The notes below the pieces were generated by a model. That model saw only the letters and a program-made list of their open reading frames with translations, searched no databases and was not told where the DNA came from. The translations under genes and the position numbers were made by a program. From Tetraselmis striata (taxonomy: Eukaryota > Chlorophyta > Chlorodendrophyceae > Chlorodendrales > Chlorodendraceae), in assembly GCA_006384855.1 (NCBI GenBank), contig VCJN01000365.1, positions 1-64,000 of the forward strand: a stretch of DNA of 64,000 nt. The letters are read 5' to 3'. Numbering within the stretch: position 1 is the stretch's first letter; each line of letters opens with the position of its first letter. Below are positions 1-10,421 of this stretch, piece after piece.

Positions 1-30
1 TTTTCAGATACACCTATAGAGCAGCCACCT

Positions 31-267
31 GTGCCATGTTTGACCATACCCGAAAGAAACATGTGTCCATATGTGTACTTTGAGGCCCCCAAATTGCTTG
101 TGCAGTTATCTTCCCAGAGCGGCATCACTGTGGTGCATGATGAGTGGGGGAACGTGCGTGAAATCCTTACATGGCACACCGGTGCCAAGGTGCGTGTGCT
201 GGAGTTAAGGTCACCACTCTACTTGGGTGCCTTCCATCCCAGCGCCTTCAAATGCCTTGCAATGTAA
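31..267 (+). CDS. Unrecognised 78-residue ORF, possibly a last exon
   Basis: An open frame of 78 codons ends in TAA at the left edge of the window. The composition is mixed and protein-like, without the low complexity of the neighbouring frames. I recognise no domain. It could be the last exon of a gene that starts to the left, since the frame stays plausible from near the window edge. No intron, partner or regulatory signal can be named, and a chance ORF is quite possible. Confidence 0.25.
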   Translation: MPCLTIPERNMCPYVYFEAPKLLVQLSSQSGITVVHDEWGNVREILTWHTGAKVRVLELRSPLYLGAFHPSAFKCLAM

Positions 268-924
268 CGGCAAAGCAATTGCGGGCCATTATGTCATAGT
301 CGGATCAGCCTCCCAGCCTCGCGAACCTTGCTGATGCTGGTCAATCAGCTCGACTACGGCGGCTGACATGCTGGTGGCCCATGCACGCTGCCCGGTTCTA
401 TCCTCATCATAGGCGGTGCATGGGCGCTCAGATCCACCACGTTGCACAAGCGTCAGCCCGGTCGCCAGCCTCATCCCGCGCCGCACGCCCCCCAGATGCT
501 CAGCCGCGCCTCCCTGCTGCGCGAGTTGTCCGGCCTCGGCACCGCGCCGGAAATTGGCGGCGCCCATAAGCGCGCGGCGCCCCGCCGGTGAGCCATTGCC
601 CCGCAGATCAGTCAGGGAGTGGCACGCCTCGGGCAAGCCACGCCGGGGGCATACACCGGGAGGAGGCTGTGCGGGTGGCGCCGCACCGGTGGCGGGTACT
701 GGGCTGGACTTGGGCCCGAGGCGGGATTGCGACCCACTCACCCATCGCCCTCCCCCACCCCAACATACCATCGCTACACTCGCGGTCAGGCAGGGCTCAA
801 TACCTGCGCGCCGTTGCTTCGTCCAGCCACCGCCCATACATACATCGAGTGTAATTTACTTGTCTTATATACATACACGCGTCTACGCGTACAGATACAC
901 GCCACCTGTCTCTTTCCCTCTCTG

Positions 925-986
<62 letters not shown>

Positions 987-1900
987 TCTTTCCCTTTCGC
1001 ATCTTATTGCATCTTGGAGCATGTGTGTGTGGTGTCACCCCATTACAGGGCAAGGTCATTGATGTATACCACTTGGTCATGGCAGGGCAGGTCCACCCTC
1101 GCTGGCCGGGAGAGACGCCGACATGCGACTAGGAGATCTTCTCCTGGCGCGGCCGGGTGCGGGCCGTACACGTCCCCTGGCGGGTCGTCCTCCGCTGCAT
1201 CGGCCGGATCGCTTAACGCCGCTTCCATCAGCGTCCGTGTGTTAATCTGCACGTGCCTCGGTGTAGGTATACATGACGCTCTTGCCCGTCTCTGTGCCGG
1301 GTGAGGGCAGTGGGGCGCAGCCGGCACTGCCTTCGGCGGGCACGCGTCGGGGAACGCCACTGTAACCCTCCCGACATTCGTTCCTACCCTTCATGACCGT
1401 ACCCTTCATGACCGCCGTGTCAGGGTCACCCTCAGGGTTATACTTCTTCCATTTGGCCTTGTTATGATCGCCCAAGCGGCTCACCATGGTGGTGACGTCG
1501 TCGCAAGCCTGATACCTCATTGTGGAGATCGGCGGGTGGACATGTGGAATGCCCAATGCGCGACAGCGCATCGCCGTCATATACGACATCGGCCCACCGT
1601 GCCGGATACTTATGCTGTAATTTAGGCACCAAAGGACCCCGAAAATCGGTTAGGGAAAGGCAGGAAACCCCAGAAACAAGTTTAGAACAGACATGAGCCT
1701 TGATCATCGTCATATTATTGAGGATCCTCAATCGAATAATCGATACAAGTTGGAAATCCATGATTGATAAGTGTAGGAGTGCATTCCAATAAAAAGTGTA
1801 TATTGGAAACCCATGATCAATAAGTATCGATCAGAGTTGGAAACCCGTCACGTGATGATAATATACGGAATCATTCTTGAAATGTGAGGCACCAGAAACT
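268..1900. other. Stretch without a supportable gene
   Basis: The open frames here overlap on several frames and strands and are biased by GC richness or by the CT tract at 936-981. No motif, splice-site series or inverted repeat supports a gene. Around 1741-1850 a short phrase, 'TTGGAAAYCCATGATYRATA', occurs twice with a spacing of about 65 bases, a small local duplication. A phrase near 1650-1680 resembles the end of the dispersed repeat at 4361-4566. Confidence 0.6.
936..981. repeat. (CT)n microsatellite
   Basis: An almost uninterrupted run of about 23 CT dinucleotides, preceded by imperfect CTCG units. It creates false Leu-Ser and Arg-Glu repeat ORFs on the two strands. Confidence 0.97.
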
Positions 1901-1904
1901 ATAA

Positions 1905-1936
1905 GGCCTGGAAGATTTTATCCGTTGTCTTTGGTG
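1905..1936 (+). repeat. Left terminal inverted repeat of element 1905-3874
   Basis: Thirty-two bases identical to the reverse complement of 3843-3874, directly preceded by TAA. Confidence 0.95.
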
Positions 1937-2130
1937 GGGATTTTGCTCGGAAAAAGGGGGGGGGGTCTTCCTTTTCCGAAAAAAAACTTTTAGTCAAATA
2001 GTACTTTGAACAGTACTCGTCGATGCCCCCGATGTCGTAGGCGACAGCGCCGGCGCAGCTGACTCGACACCGGCACAGTACAGTAGCGGCTGATGGGGAG
2101 ACAAACCGCCGCAATGCATCCTCTAAGCTC

Positions 2131-2300
2131 TGTTTATGGGGTTTCAAGAACTAGTCAACTGTCCTAGTGCGACCCGTACAATCTGTTTCGGGTGTCAAAC
2201 GGGTTTTGCCGGTACCCTCCAGGCTGCCTTATCGCCCGCGAGCCTTGCGCCGGGCCTGGCTGGGGAGCTACTTAGGACAGCCACCATCATCTCGTCTGCC
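2131..2300 (-). repeat. Dispersed ~200-bp repeat, copy 1 (inverted)
   Basis: The reverse complement matches 4361-4566 and 6414-6620, sharing the phrases GTCCTAGTGCGAC, GCCCGCGAGCCTTGCGC-type and GGAGCTACTTAGGACAGCCA. It is the most diverged of the three copies and lies inside the TIR element at 1905-3874. No coding role is seen. Confidence 0.85.
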
Positions 2301-2780
2301 CCTTCATTGCCTTCCATATATCCGATATCCCTCCACCCTATCCCACCACCACCAGCATCCGCCGCCCACACCAGGCAGCACCACTATGTACCTCCTGGCG
2401 TCACTGGCGGCGTGCGTCAGCATTTCCGTTGACGGCATGACCACAATGCGGAACGTGTGGATAAAGCTAGGCGCTCGGGAGTGGATGGGGCGACAAGAAC
2501 TCTACGGACCAGCTGAATGAGGCAATCGAGGCCCACGCCCCCGACTACTACTACCCCCTGCTTGCTGACACCGATATCAAGATGGTGTGCATGGCCGGCA
2601 CCCGGCACGACCGTGGGCTTTCGCGAGACTGCACAGCGTTCCTGCTAGAGGCAGTCACATACACACTTGCGCTCCTTGCTTTGAGACGATAACGGTTACG
2701 ATTAAGGTTGATTGCCAGCGCCCCGCTACCCGGTTACCATTAAGGTCTCGGCAAGCACCGCACAACCCGTTCCCGACGAT

Positions 2781-3406
2781 GATGATGGCTAGCGCCGCGC
2801 CGAGCCCTGAAAGTCATCACCGCCTCCCTACTCACAAAGTGCCTAGCGGCGCCCCGCTGTCTGCCAAAAACCAGCAATACAACTCCCTGATAGACTGGCA
2901 AGAGTTAGAGGGCGTTGGTTGGTCGGCGGACATGGCTAAATCGGTCGGCTTCGACTTCGTCTTTGCCCTCCATCGCGCCTTGTTCCCTCTCAGCTCTCGT
3001 TCCAAGACTGGCGTTGTATCTGGGGTATGAGAGCATCTCTGCAAAGGGCCAGCCACGCCGGACAAACGTTTCGCGCAGTTCTTTGGGAAGAAGAAACTCG
3101 GACATAAGGCAGATCGGCCGAACGTTCCGAGGTTCGTTGGAGTACCTCAATACCGCGCTTTCCGCAACAGTAATTGGGTCCAGGAGGGCAACTGGCCGAG
3201 CATCATCGCGTTGCTTAAGCCCTGGAGCTCTCGCTATTTCGGTATGAGGAGCGGCTCGGCAAGCAGCGCGACTATGACCTTAAGTCAAAACTGATGGAGG
3301 AGCCGGTACGGTCGGCCGAGACGGCGTCGCATGTGGAGACCATCGAGGCGCTGAAAGCGCTGGCCACCAACCGCGATTTCCCAACCGACATGTATGGGCT
3401 TGCCTA
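2781..3406 (+). pseudogene. Frameshifted coding relic inside the Harbinger-like element
   Basis: Three successive frames read as ordinary protein but are out of register. Roughly 2781-3030 ends in ...SKTGVVSGV. About 3050-3290 reads ...KRFAQFFGKKKLGHKAD.... About 3235-3406 reads ...YEERLGKQRDYDLKSKL... and stops at TAG after DMYGLA. The last part looks like a natural C-terminus rich in charged helix. I do not recognise a family. Given its location it may be what is left of a transposon-encoded protein or a captured host exon. The breaks could be small introns or true frameshifts. Confidence 0.45.
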
Positions 3407-3818
3407 GCCACCGGCTGCTGGACACCCCCGTCTATGTTGTCTCATACAGTCGGGCGGGTATGGGGTTGACAATGTAAACAACATTGTCATTTATTACATT
3501 CATCTATGTGCCATATTCATCTATGTGCCGTGGTCTTCTATGCATCCTCCTGCATCTATATTAACGGCCTATTTGCTGCCCCAGCCTTGTCTACAGTACT
3601 GCACAAAGTACTGTCAAAGTCCCCCTTTTTTTCACCTGAAGGTGGGGGTGCCCAATACTTATAGAAGTTCATCTATAACATGTTTTTAGTTGCCCTGGCT
3701 GTTCCTGCAGGCTTACAAGGCACCAACATGATGTTTCCTTGTTATTTGTTTCATGGCAGTACTTTAGCAGTACTGCAGGGGAAGGAAGTATTTCCAAAGG
3801 GGGGGCCCCCCAAAAAGC

Positions 3819-3842
3819 GGGGGGGGGGGGGGGGGGGGGGGG
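3819..3842 (+). repeat. G24 homopolymer abutting the right TIR
   Basis: Twenty-four G residues run directly into the right inverted repeat of the element at 1905-3874. The left end has a shorter G tract (1955-1964). Confidence 0.95.
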
Positions 3843-3874
3843 CACCAAAGACAACGGATAAAATCTTCCAGGCC
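3843..3874 (-). repeat. Right terminal inverted repeat of element 1905-3874
   Basis: Perfect reverse complement of 1905-1936, directly followed by TAA. Confidence 0.95.
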
Positions 3875-3877
3875 TAA

Positions 3878-4360
3878 AATCGAATTCATCTACTTTACCA
3901 GTAGCAGTCCTCGCGATTCAATCGTAATCCAGCCGGTAGTCGTCGGTATTCTCGATGGCAGATGGGGCTTGCTGAATAATCAGTCGATCAGCCGCATAAT
4001 AGTTTACACAATCATGCGGACTTATGTTATAACGGACTTCCGCCATAAACCAGGATATTTTTACTAATTGCCTGAAAAAATCCTTTGTATTACTGCAGAC
4101 AGCGAAAATGTTTCATACTGCACGTGACGGCAATCACCGCAGTACCGCCCCCGCGCCTATGAGTAACCCTTCCCGGGGATTACTCATCCCCACCAGCTTC
4201 AAAAAATAGCGTTTCAATCATGCATTCGAGTCTGGCGCTGCCAAAAAGTTGCGAGGGCTTTCTTACACGGAAAAGGGCCATTTTAAGGCTAGGACGGTTC
4301 AGCGAAAAGGGAGGGAATGTCGGAGGAGGAGCCCGCAGGGCGGAGGCGGAAAACGGGAGG
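3878..4360. other. Stretch without a supportable gene
   Basis: No convincing coding frame, inverted repeat or RNA gene is visible. The phrase TGCATTCGAGTCTG occurs at 4220 and again near 4578, flanking the dispersed repeat copy at 4361-4566. Confidence 0.55.
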
Positions 4361-4566
4361 GCGCTGCCAAAGGCAGCGAGCTGGAAGATGGCAGACGAGC
4401 TGCTGGTGGCTGTCCTAAGTAGCTCCCCGGCCGGGAGCGCAGGGCTCGCGGGCGATAGGGCAGCCCGTACCAAAACCCGATGGTAACCACTTGAAACCAC
4501 GAAAGACCGTACATGTCGCACTAGGACAGCTTTAATCCGTTAGGAAACCCCATAAACACGTTTAGA
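4361..4566 (+). repeat. Dispersed ~200-bp repeat, copy 2
   Basis: Nearly identical to 6414-6620 over about 190 bases, from the CTGCC(A/G)AAGGCAGCGAG start to the TTAGGAAA(C/T)CCC(A/C)TAAAC end, and inverted relative to 2131-2300. The open frame across it is conserved only because the DNA is conserved; no protein family is recognised. Confidence 0.92.
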
Positions 4567-4874
4567 TCATTTCAACCCTGCATTCGAGTCTGCTTTTGCC
4601 AGGCTACACGCGATTCGTTTACGACTGCGAGCGTAGGCAGTCGGCAGGCGTGCCGACCAGACGAAGGCGGAAGATGTCTTGAGTTGTAGAAGGGGTCTCG
4701 CGCCAAGAGGTCTTCGATCGAGGCGCAGGCGCATCAGACGCGGACGGGAGATGTTGACGCCGGCACGACATAGGCCGGACGTGTCGCGGAATTAAGGCGC
4801 CGTCTCCCGACGGCGCCCCACAGCATTGGCCGCGCGCCGTGGTGGCGTGCGGCACGAGCCGGAACTGCATGCCA

Positions 4875-6050
4875 TTAGAAGCAGGGGTAGAAGTGGCCAA
4901 GTTGGCGACGAGCGCCCAGCAAAGCAGCGGCACATGCACCAATAGGACGAGTACAGCTGCGCGCACGAGCGCGCGAGCGCGCCGTGTACGGCCAGGTGAA
5001 GTATTGGTGCGATGTACCCGACGCGATGGTAACTTTGTACACGTACTGGCGATTCACCTTACGAGGGGTGGACACGCAACAACGCGCGATGACAACGATG
5101 TCATCACTAGCGGTGGTTGTTTCGCCCCCTTGCGCAAAGAGCGGCGGGAGAAGCGCACAACGCTGAGGGGCGCGGGAACGTGGGACCCTGTGTGGTCGTG
5201 TCGTACCGGCTCTTAGGTGTGTCGGGGTAGGTTGTCGGCGACGTCGCATAAGACCCGCCGACTCGGTAATCTGTGGGTCTTTCTTCGCGGAGAGCGGTGA
5301 GCCGGCCGCCGCTGTTGCACCATCGATGGCTCCTGACCACCCCACAAAGAGCAGGCTTGGGATGATGCCACGAAACGCATATGTCGCGTTAGGTGGCGGA
5401 GCTGTCCCCCGGCGGGCAGCTCGTGTTGTCACAGATGCGTTGCCGTGACGTTGGAAGCGGGTTGGCCGGCGTAGAGGCTCTTGTAGCCCATGCCGGCCCG
5501 TAACGATGCCCATGATGTCGGGGCGAGGGTGAAGACGAGGCGGCCGCTGAAGTCCCAAACCCAGAGTTGGCCAGGGGTAGTTACGGACACCACGTGACGC
5601 CAGGCACGCCAGGTGGTAGAGCTGCCCCCCGGCGGGCAGCTGCAGGTTGTCGTGGTCCTTGTGACGACGACGTCGCAGCAGGAGGCGTCGGAGACGCATC
5701 GGCACGAGCCGCACAAACGCCTCCCATTGCGACCACAACAAACGTTGCTGAAGCATGATTGGGGCGAGGGCAACGAGCCCTCTCAAAACACCGGCGCATG
5801 AGCGGCGCCACCCCCGTAACAGACCAATTACACGAGTAGTTCCGGAAAACCACAGCATGTAACGACCGTTGATGCCAGGACGCCCTGCTGCGAGGACACG
5901 CGGACAGGGTTGTAGTGTCTTGCGGGACAACAAGTGGCCGCCCCGACAACACAGACGTCCTCCTCCGTCCGCGCCGATTTGTTGCGGTGGGCGTAGTTGT
6001 CGTCGTTGACAACCTTGACGAGGAGCGGCCATCGTGCCGAGCGCGTCCAC
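4875..6050 (-). other. Doubtful minus-strand coding region with a duplicated Pro-Gly-rich segment
   Basis: A 391-codon minus frame is open here, but it is Arg-rich and low in complexity. Another minus frame at 5429-5773 looks more like protein (Cys-rich start, then SCPPGGSSTTWRAW, then QLWVWDFSG). The CCCCGGCGGGCAGCT phrase of that segment recurs at 5405-5420 and 5623-5641, so a coding unit of about 220 bp may be duplicated, as in an extracellular repeat protein. No start, splice sites or family could be fixed. I list it because some of it may be a decayed gene. Confidence 0.2.
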
Positions 6051-6413
6051 CTCACATAAACCTCAAGAGTTGACCACTGCGAGAGGCCGCTCCCCTGCGA
6101 GAGCCCCGAAGGCATGTATTGCGACTCGACTTCGGGTGTTGAGGTTTAGACCCCGCCCCCCACGGGAACCCATCAGCTCCAATTCCTTGCCGTGGGCAGC
6201 GCTACCCGAAAACGTCCCAGCTGCAAGGCTAGGGCAAAAATCAAAAAACGACCTCGGGCGCACGAGTAGGGAAAACCACACTACCGAGGGGCTGTTTGTC
6301 GCTGCCTGATGTTGTAACGCATGTGCGCGGCACGACGACTCACTACCGGGTGGATGAACCTCGGTGTAGACTTGTTCAGCCTCAGTGAGCCTCGCGCGCA
6401 CAAGCACGCGAAG

Positions 6414-6620
6414 CCGCTGCCGAAGGCAGCGAGCTGGAAGATGGCAGACGAGCTGCTGGTGGCTGTCCTAAGTAGCTCCCCGGCCGGGAGCGCAGGGCTC
6501 GCGGGCGATGGGGCAGCCCGTACCAAAACTCGATGGTAACCGCTTGAAACCACGAAAGACCGTACGGGTCGCACTAGGACAGCTTTAATCCGTTAGGAAA
6601 TCCCCTAAACCAGTTAAGAT
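6414..6620 (+). repeat. Dispersed ~200-bp repeat, copy 3
   Basis: Direct repeat of 4361-4566, almost identical, ending in TCCGTTAGGAAATCCCCTAAAC. The spacing between copies 2 and 3 is about 2.05 kb and the intervening DNA is not itself repeated. Confidence 0.92.
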
Positions 6621-6762
6621 CAGCTTCGGCGCCGCTTTTATACTGAGAAAAGGAGGGTAAGCCCGTATCCGTGTGTACGGTACGGCTCATCGATTCGCAT
6701 ATTTATGGTTTTTACATTAGTGCTTTAACATATGCGCACTACAAAGAGAACTAAAGGCAACT

Positions 6763-7907
6763 ATGAAAGGTTGCCAGGTTCTACTGCTCCGCCCTCGGGT
6801 ACGGGTTCGGGTGCGGCCTCCGATGATCCGCCCACGACCATGGTTGTCCAACGCCACCTCAGCCGTGCGATTCGCTTGCATTACTTCGTGGCCCTCGATC
6901 TCAGCTTCAAGCGTACTGGTGCCGCGGCCTCGCGACTTGATATATACCATGCGTGTGTACAGCGCGTGCGGGACGGGCTCCCTATCGCTTTTCCAGTCGG
7001 ATCACGAGCCAGCCCGCAAGATTCCCCATGCTGCTTTTTCGGCCGCCGCTGCGCGGGTGCTGGGCCTTTGCCTGCGCGGAGGCTCCGCGCTTGTCGCTTG
7101 CCCTGACCCCACGTGTGGTATTGATCCCTTATGGCTTCGCTCTTCGGATGGCTCGAATCGGAGCGCTACGGAATTCATCGCGGATCATCTACCCATCTGC
7201 CCCGTAGCGAACTACAAGCACCGCATGCACACCGCTTTGAAGAATCTGTGGGCTTCCGTGGCAATTGAAGCGGGGTCGGTGCTCGACCAGGACCGCTCGG
7301 GAGTCGGCGACTTGACCCTTGAGACAAGTGGGCTGCGCCCAGCGGACCGCTCGCGGCCGTCGATCTTGACGCTGGCGCGGGGGGGGGGGGGGGGGGGGAG
7401 TACATGATCGACTTTGCCTGCGTGTCCTCCACTTGGAGCAACGACCCCCGCTAGTGCACCTTGAGGTTCGCGGCGACCGAGGCGGAGCAGGGTAAGTTGG
7501 CATCGGACCATGCGTCTTCCGCCCCAGTGCATGGTGTTCACCGGTACTACCCTTTTGTGGTTGAGGACCGCGGCCGTCTCGGGAAGTCCGCTTTGACGGT
7601 GGTCTACATCTTCGCGGTGTTGCTGGTTGTGCGCAACTTCCCTGGCGGTCCTTCCGCCTCGACCTCATACTTCCTTCGTGGTCAGTCCGTTCAGGCACTT
7701 CGGAACTTTCTCGCTAGCCAATCTACTGAGTTCCGCCGTCACATGTCGCGCACACGGCAGGGGCTGTTGCAGCGGGTCTTGGCTTGCGTGCATGGTACGA
7801 TGGGCGGCATTCTCTCTGCCGCTGTGCAGATGGCCAAGCCTGATGCATGGGCTCGTGCCCATTTTGCAACTTCTCCTGCTACTGTTTCCACCTCGCAGTT
7901 GCTCTAG
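6763..7907 (+). pseudogene. LINE C-terminal region, broken at a G tract
   Basis: The first frame (6763-7407) contains a Cys/His cluster (CPDPTCG ... DHLPIC) and then a stretch reading HRMHTALKNLWASVAIEAG. This is the pattern found downstream of reverse transcriptase in many LINE ORF2 proteins, where it precedes an RPAD-type strand. The G20 tract at 7379-7398 breaks the frame. After it, EYMIDFACVSS continues the expected '...vDvtv' strand, and 7461-7907 gives a plausible C-terminus rich in Gln and Arg ending at TAG. The RT domain is absent, as expected for a 5'-truncated insertion. The 3' end of the element may lie near 8000-8260. Family assignment is by pattern only. Confidence 0.55.
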
Positions 7908-8447
7908 AGGACCTTTCCGATTGTATGTCCTTTTCTGGTGGTTTCATGATATCGCCTTCTGCAACTAGCTCATGTAAATATAGTGCGATGAAAGGTTGCC
8001 AGCAAAAGAGAGACATAAGCATGAAACCAAGGTCACACAGGAGGCCATGGAGCCACGAACCAAGGAAGAGCCAAGGGAACCACGAAGTCGCCAAGCTGCC
8101 AAGGAACCAAAGGGTCAAGGGAAGCACTGAATCCAAGGAACGACAAGAAAGACCGAAAGGGAGAAACATGAAACCAATGGGCGCCACCGCCCTGGGGTAG
8201 GCCATTAGCCACAGCGAGTACGCTTGTAGCCGATGACCCGGGCATTCGCATATTTATTGCTCCATGCTAAGGATTAGCAGTCGTCGTATGCATAGATTCC
8301 GCACATTGTTGAAGTCCTTTTTTCTCTTAATAATACTTCTCACTTTCCAGCCGGCCCTTAACACCGGGCGAAGTACTGCGTATGTACTAAATCCAGGCGA
8401 ACCGGCGCGGCTACTGGTACTGGTGTAGCGTGATCCTCCTGCGAAAC
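7908..8447. other. Stretch without a supportable gene
   Basis: This is probably 3' flanking sequence of the LINE relic. The purine-rich block 8020-8170 (CCAAG/GGAACC phrases) opens frames on both strands but has no recognisable protein. Nothing else is seen. Confidence 0.5.
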
Positions 8448-8478
8448 GGTGGACCGTCCGACGGCCGGACGGTCCACC
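8448..8478. other. Perfect 13-bp hairpin at an ORF start
   Basis: GGTGGACCGTCCG (8448-8460) is followed by a five-base loop and its exact reverse complement (8466-8478). It overlaps the first codons of the ORF that begins near 8449, so it could be an RNA structure or a relic of a palindromic TE end. Confidence 0.85.
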
Positions 8479-10421
8479 ACAAGGCCAACTGCCGGCCTGC
8501 GCCCACAGCGGCGTGAAGAGCAGGCCCTCCAGGAGGACACCACCAGAGCCAACATGGACACAAACATATCTGAGAAGCAACAGGACGCGGGGGCCGGCAC
8601 CTTTCTGGCCGCGCTACAAGGCGGCAAAGTGCAACAGCCAGCGATCCGCACGGTCGTAAATGCAAAAAACATCGCAGGCACCCAACTCCCACCAGCAACC
8701 CGCCGCCACATACGCGTGCTACAACGCCCATCCCACCTACTTCTCACCGGCCTCCCAGCCGGCACGGACCTTGCCCCCCATGTGGCCCTACTGTTCAGCG
8801 ATCTGCTGGCCCAGCACCAAGCTATGGACGAGGAGTCGCGCGGCCGGACCGTGACGAACCTGATCCGCACCCTCAGTCCCAAAATCGGAGTTCGAATACT
8901 GCCAACCGACGTCAGGGTGGTGACTCGCCGCCCCCCTAAGCCCGCCGCCGCCGACCCCGCTGCACCGACCGGCGTTAGGCTCCCCACTACCACCGGGTCC
9001 GTCATCCTACGACTAGCCCGCAGAGAAACAACCGTGAGCGTTCTACATACCCAATGGACAGGAGAGGGCACAGCGATCCTCGACCGCCAGGGCCGCCGCT
9101 ACTTCACCCGCTTGTTTGGAGCTCCACACCTCGACGACATCGAGCGCCCGGTACATCAGGTGTGGCTTCGCTCCCCTGCGTTCAGATAGAGGCACCACGG
9201 AGGCCGACATGTGGCGGCGCCTGGCGGAGGGCCTCCTCCCAGCGTACGACCAACCCCAGCTGAGCGAAGCGGCGACAGACCAACCGGTGGCGACACCAGC
9301 GGACGTCCTGGCACTCGTTGGAGTGCGAGCCTGGGCCGAGTACGAAGCCAACACAGACGCGGACGACGCCATCATCTGCCCCCCGACCCGCACACTACTA
9401 GCCCTCCTGGAGATCCGCGGGGTATGGAAAGCCCGCCGCTCAGCCGACTCGAACTCCTAAATCCTGAAGCGGCGCGCCTACTCCATGACGTGTGCCGCGA
9501 CGCAGTTTTGGCGCTGCCGCTTGGCGACCAATCGCAGGGCCGCGTAGTGATCCAGGTCACAGTATAACACAGCGAGGACCGAGAGGACCAGCCAACCACC
9601 CCACTCCCAGGAGTACTGCCCCCGGCGCTGTCCAAACAGTTCTTCCGATGCGCGCTGACGGCCAGAGCGATCTGCGCCGGCCCCCTGGCCGACCTGGAGC
9701 TGCCGACGGTGGAGCAGCTGGCGGAGGCCATCGCAGCTACCATCAGGCAGCGCACCAACACACCCCTGGAGCTGCAACACGCGTAGTGGCTGACGGACAC
9801 CATGACAGCTGCCGGCGTCGAGATGTACCTCCACCACACCGAACCGACACTGCTGCGCGTGGGAGACGACAAACTCTGAGCCATCTCCCTCGGCAAAGAA
9901 GACGAGGAGTTCGCGGACACCCTGCGCCTGGCAGTGGCTCTTACCTCCCCTGTGGCGCTACTGCGGGCGATACGCATTCGCACCATCGTCATCTACCTCA
10001 CGGAGTCCGAGTTCGACCCCTCGGAGCTGCTCATCCACCCCTTCAGCCAGACGATCCGGGAGGCGGGAGAACTGGGAAGCAACACTGGCCAAAACCAGAT
10101 CCGACGCGCAGCGATAGGCCTACGAAAGAAGGCCCGGAAGACCGCCCCAGCGTCCCTCGCCCTGCGAGCCACCAGACGCCCAATCTACACCCTCACCCTG
10201 CAGCTGACCGCCCACCACCACAGCATCATCGACTGCACCCGGAGCACAGACAGAACCGACCAGTGGCGCAAGACAGTGTCGACATCGTGCGGGAAGATCA
10301 AGGCCGTGCCAGCCCCGTCACCAACCGAGAGGCGCCCTGCCGACACATTGCCAGCCCCACCACCAGCAGACCCAATCCATCTGCCACTTCCAGCGTCTCC
10401 AGCAACCCAGACCGCACCCCA
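8449..10421 (+). pseudogene. Broken ORF resembling a retroelement ORF1-type protein
   Basis: The first frame (8449-9189, 246 codons) is Ala/Arg/Pro-rich with a more globular part from about residue 60 (phrases RHIRVLQRPSHLLLTGLPAG and RETTVSVLHTQWTGEGT). It shifts to a second frame at about 9190-9460 (MWRRLAEGLLPAYDQPQ...). Further in-frame stops follow (9784, 9878) before a third open segment at 9934-10420. That segment has TESEFDPSELLIHPFSQTIR and ends in a Pro-rich tail beside a C tract at 10436-10458. The order (globular part, basic part, Pro-rich tail) is like ORF1 or gag-like proteins, but I recognise no domain. It may instead be a decayed host gene. At least two frameshifts and two stops make it inactive. 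Confidence 0.4.

Larger units (their letters stand above)
1905..3874. mobile_element. PIF/Harbinger-like DNA transposon, 1970 bp, with TAA target duplication
   Basis: The ends are perfect 32-bp inverted repeats (1905-1936 and 3843-3874) beginning GGCCTGGAAGATTTTATCCG. The three bases outside each end are TAA (1902-1904 and 3875-3877). A TWA target duplication and a GGCC-type end are features of the PIF/Harbinger superfamily; that assignment is inference because no intact DDE transposase is visible. A G tract lies just inside each end (1955-1964; 3819-3842), and AGTACTTT-type motifs lie next to them. The interior holds a frameshifted coding relic (2781-3406) and an inverted copy of a dispersed repeat (2131-2300). 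The perfect TIRs suggest fairly recent mobility, probably non-autonomous. It resembles the element at 28500-31142 in layout. Confidence 0.85.

Noticed and set aside
883-1080. Arg-Glu repeat ORF on the minus strand
   Set aside because: Direct translation of the (CT)n microsatellite.
416-1132. 238-codon plus-strand ORF
   Set aside because: It runs through the (CT)n tract as Leu-Ser repeats and is Arg/Pro-rich elsewhere. Overlapping frames are equally open, so composition alone explains it.
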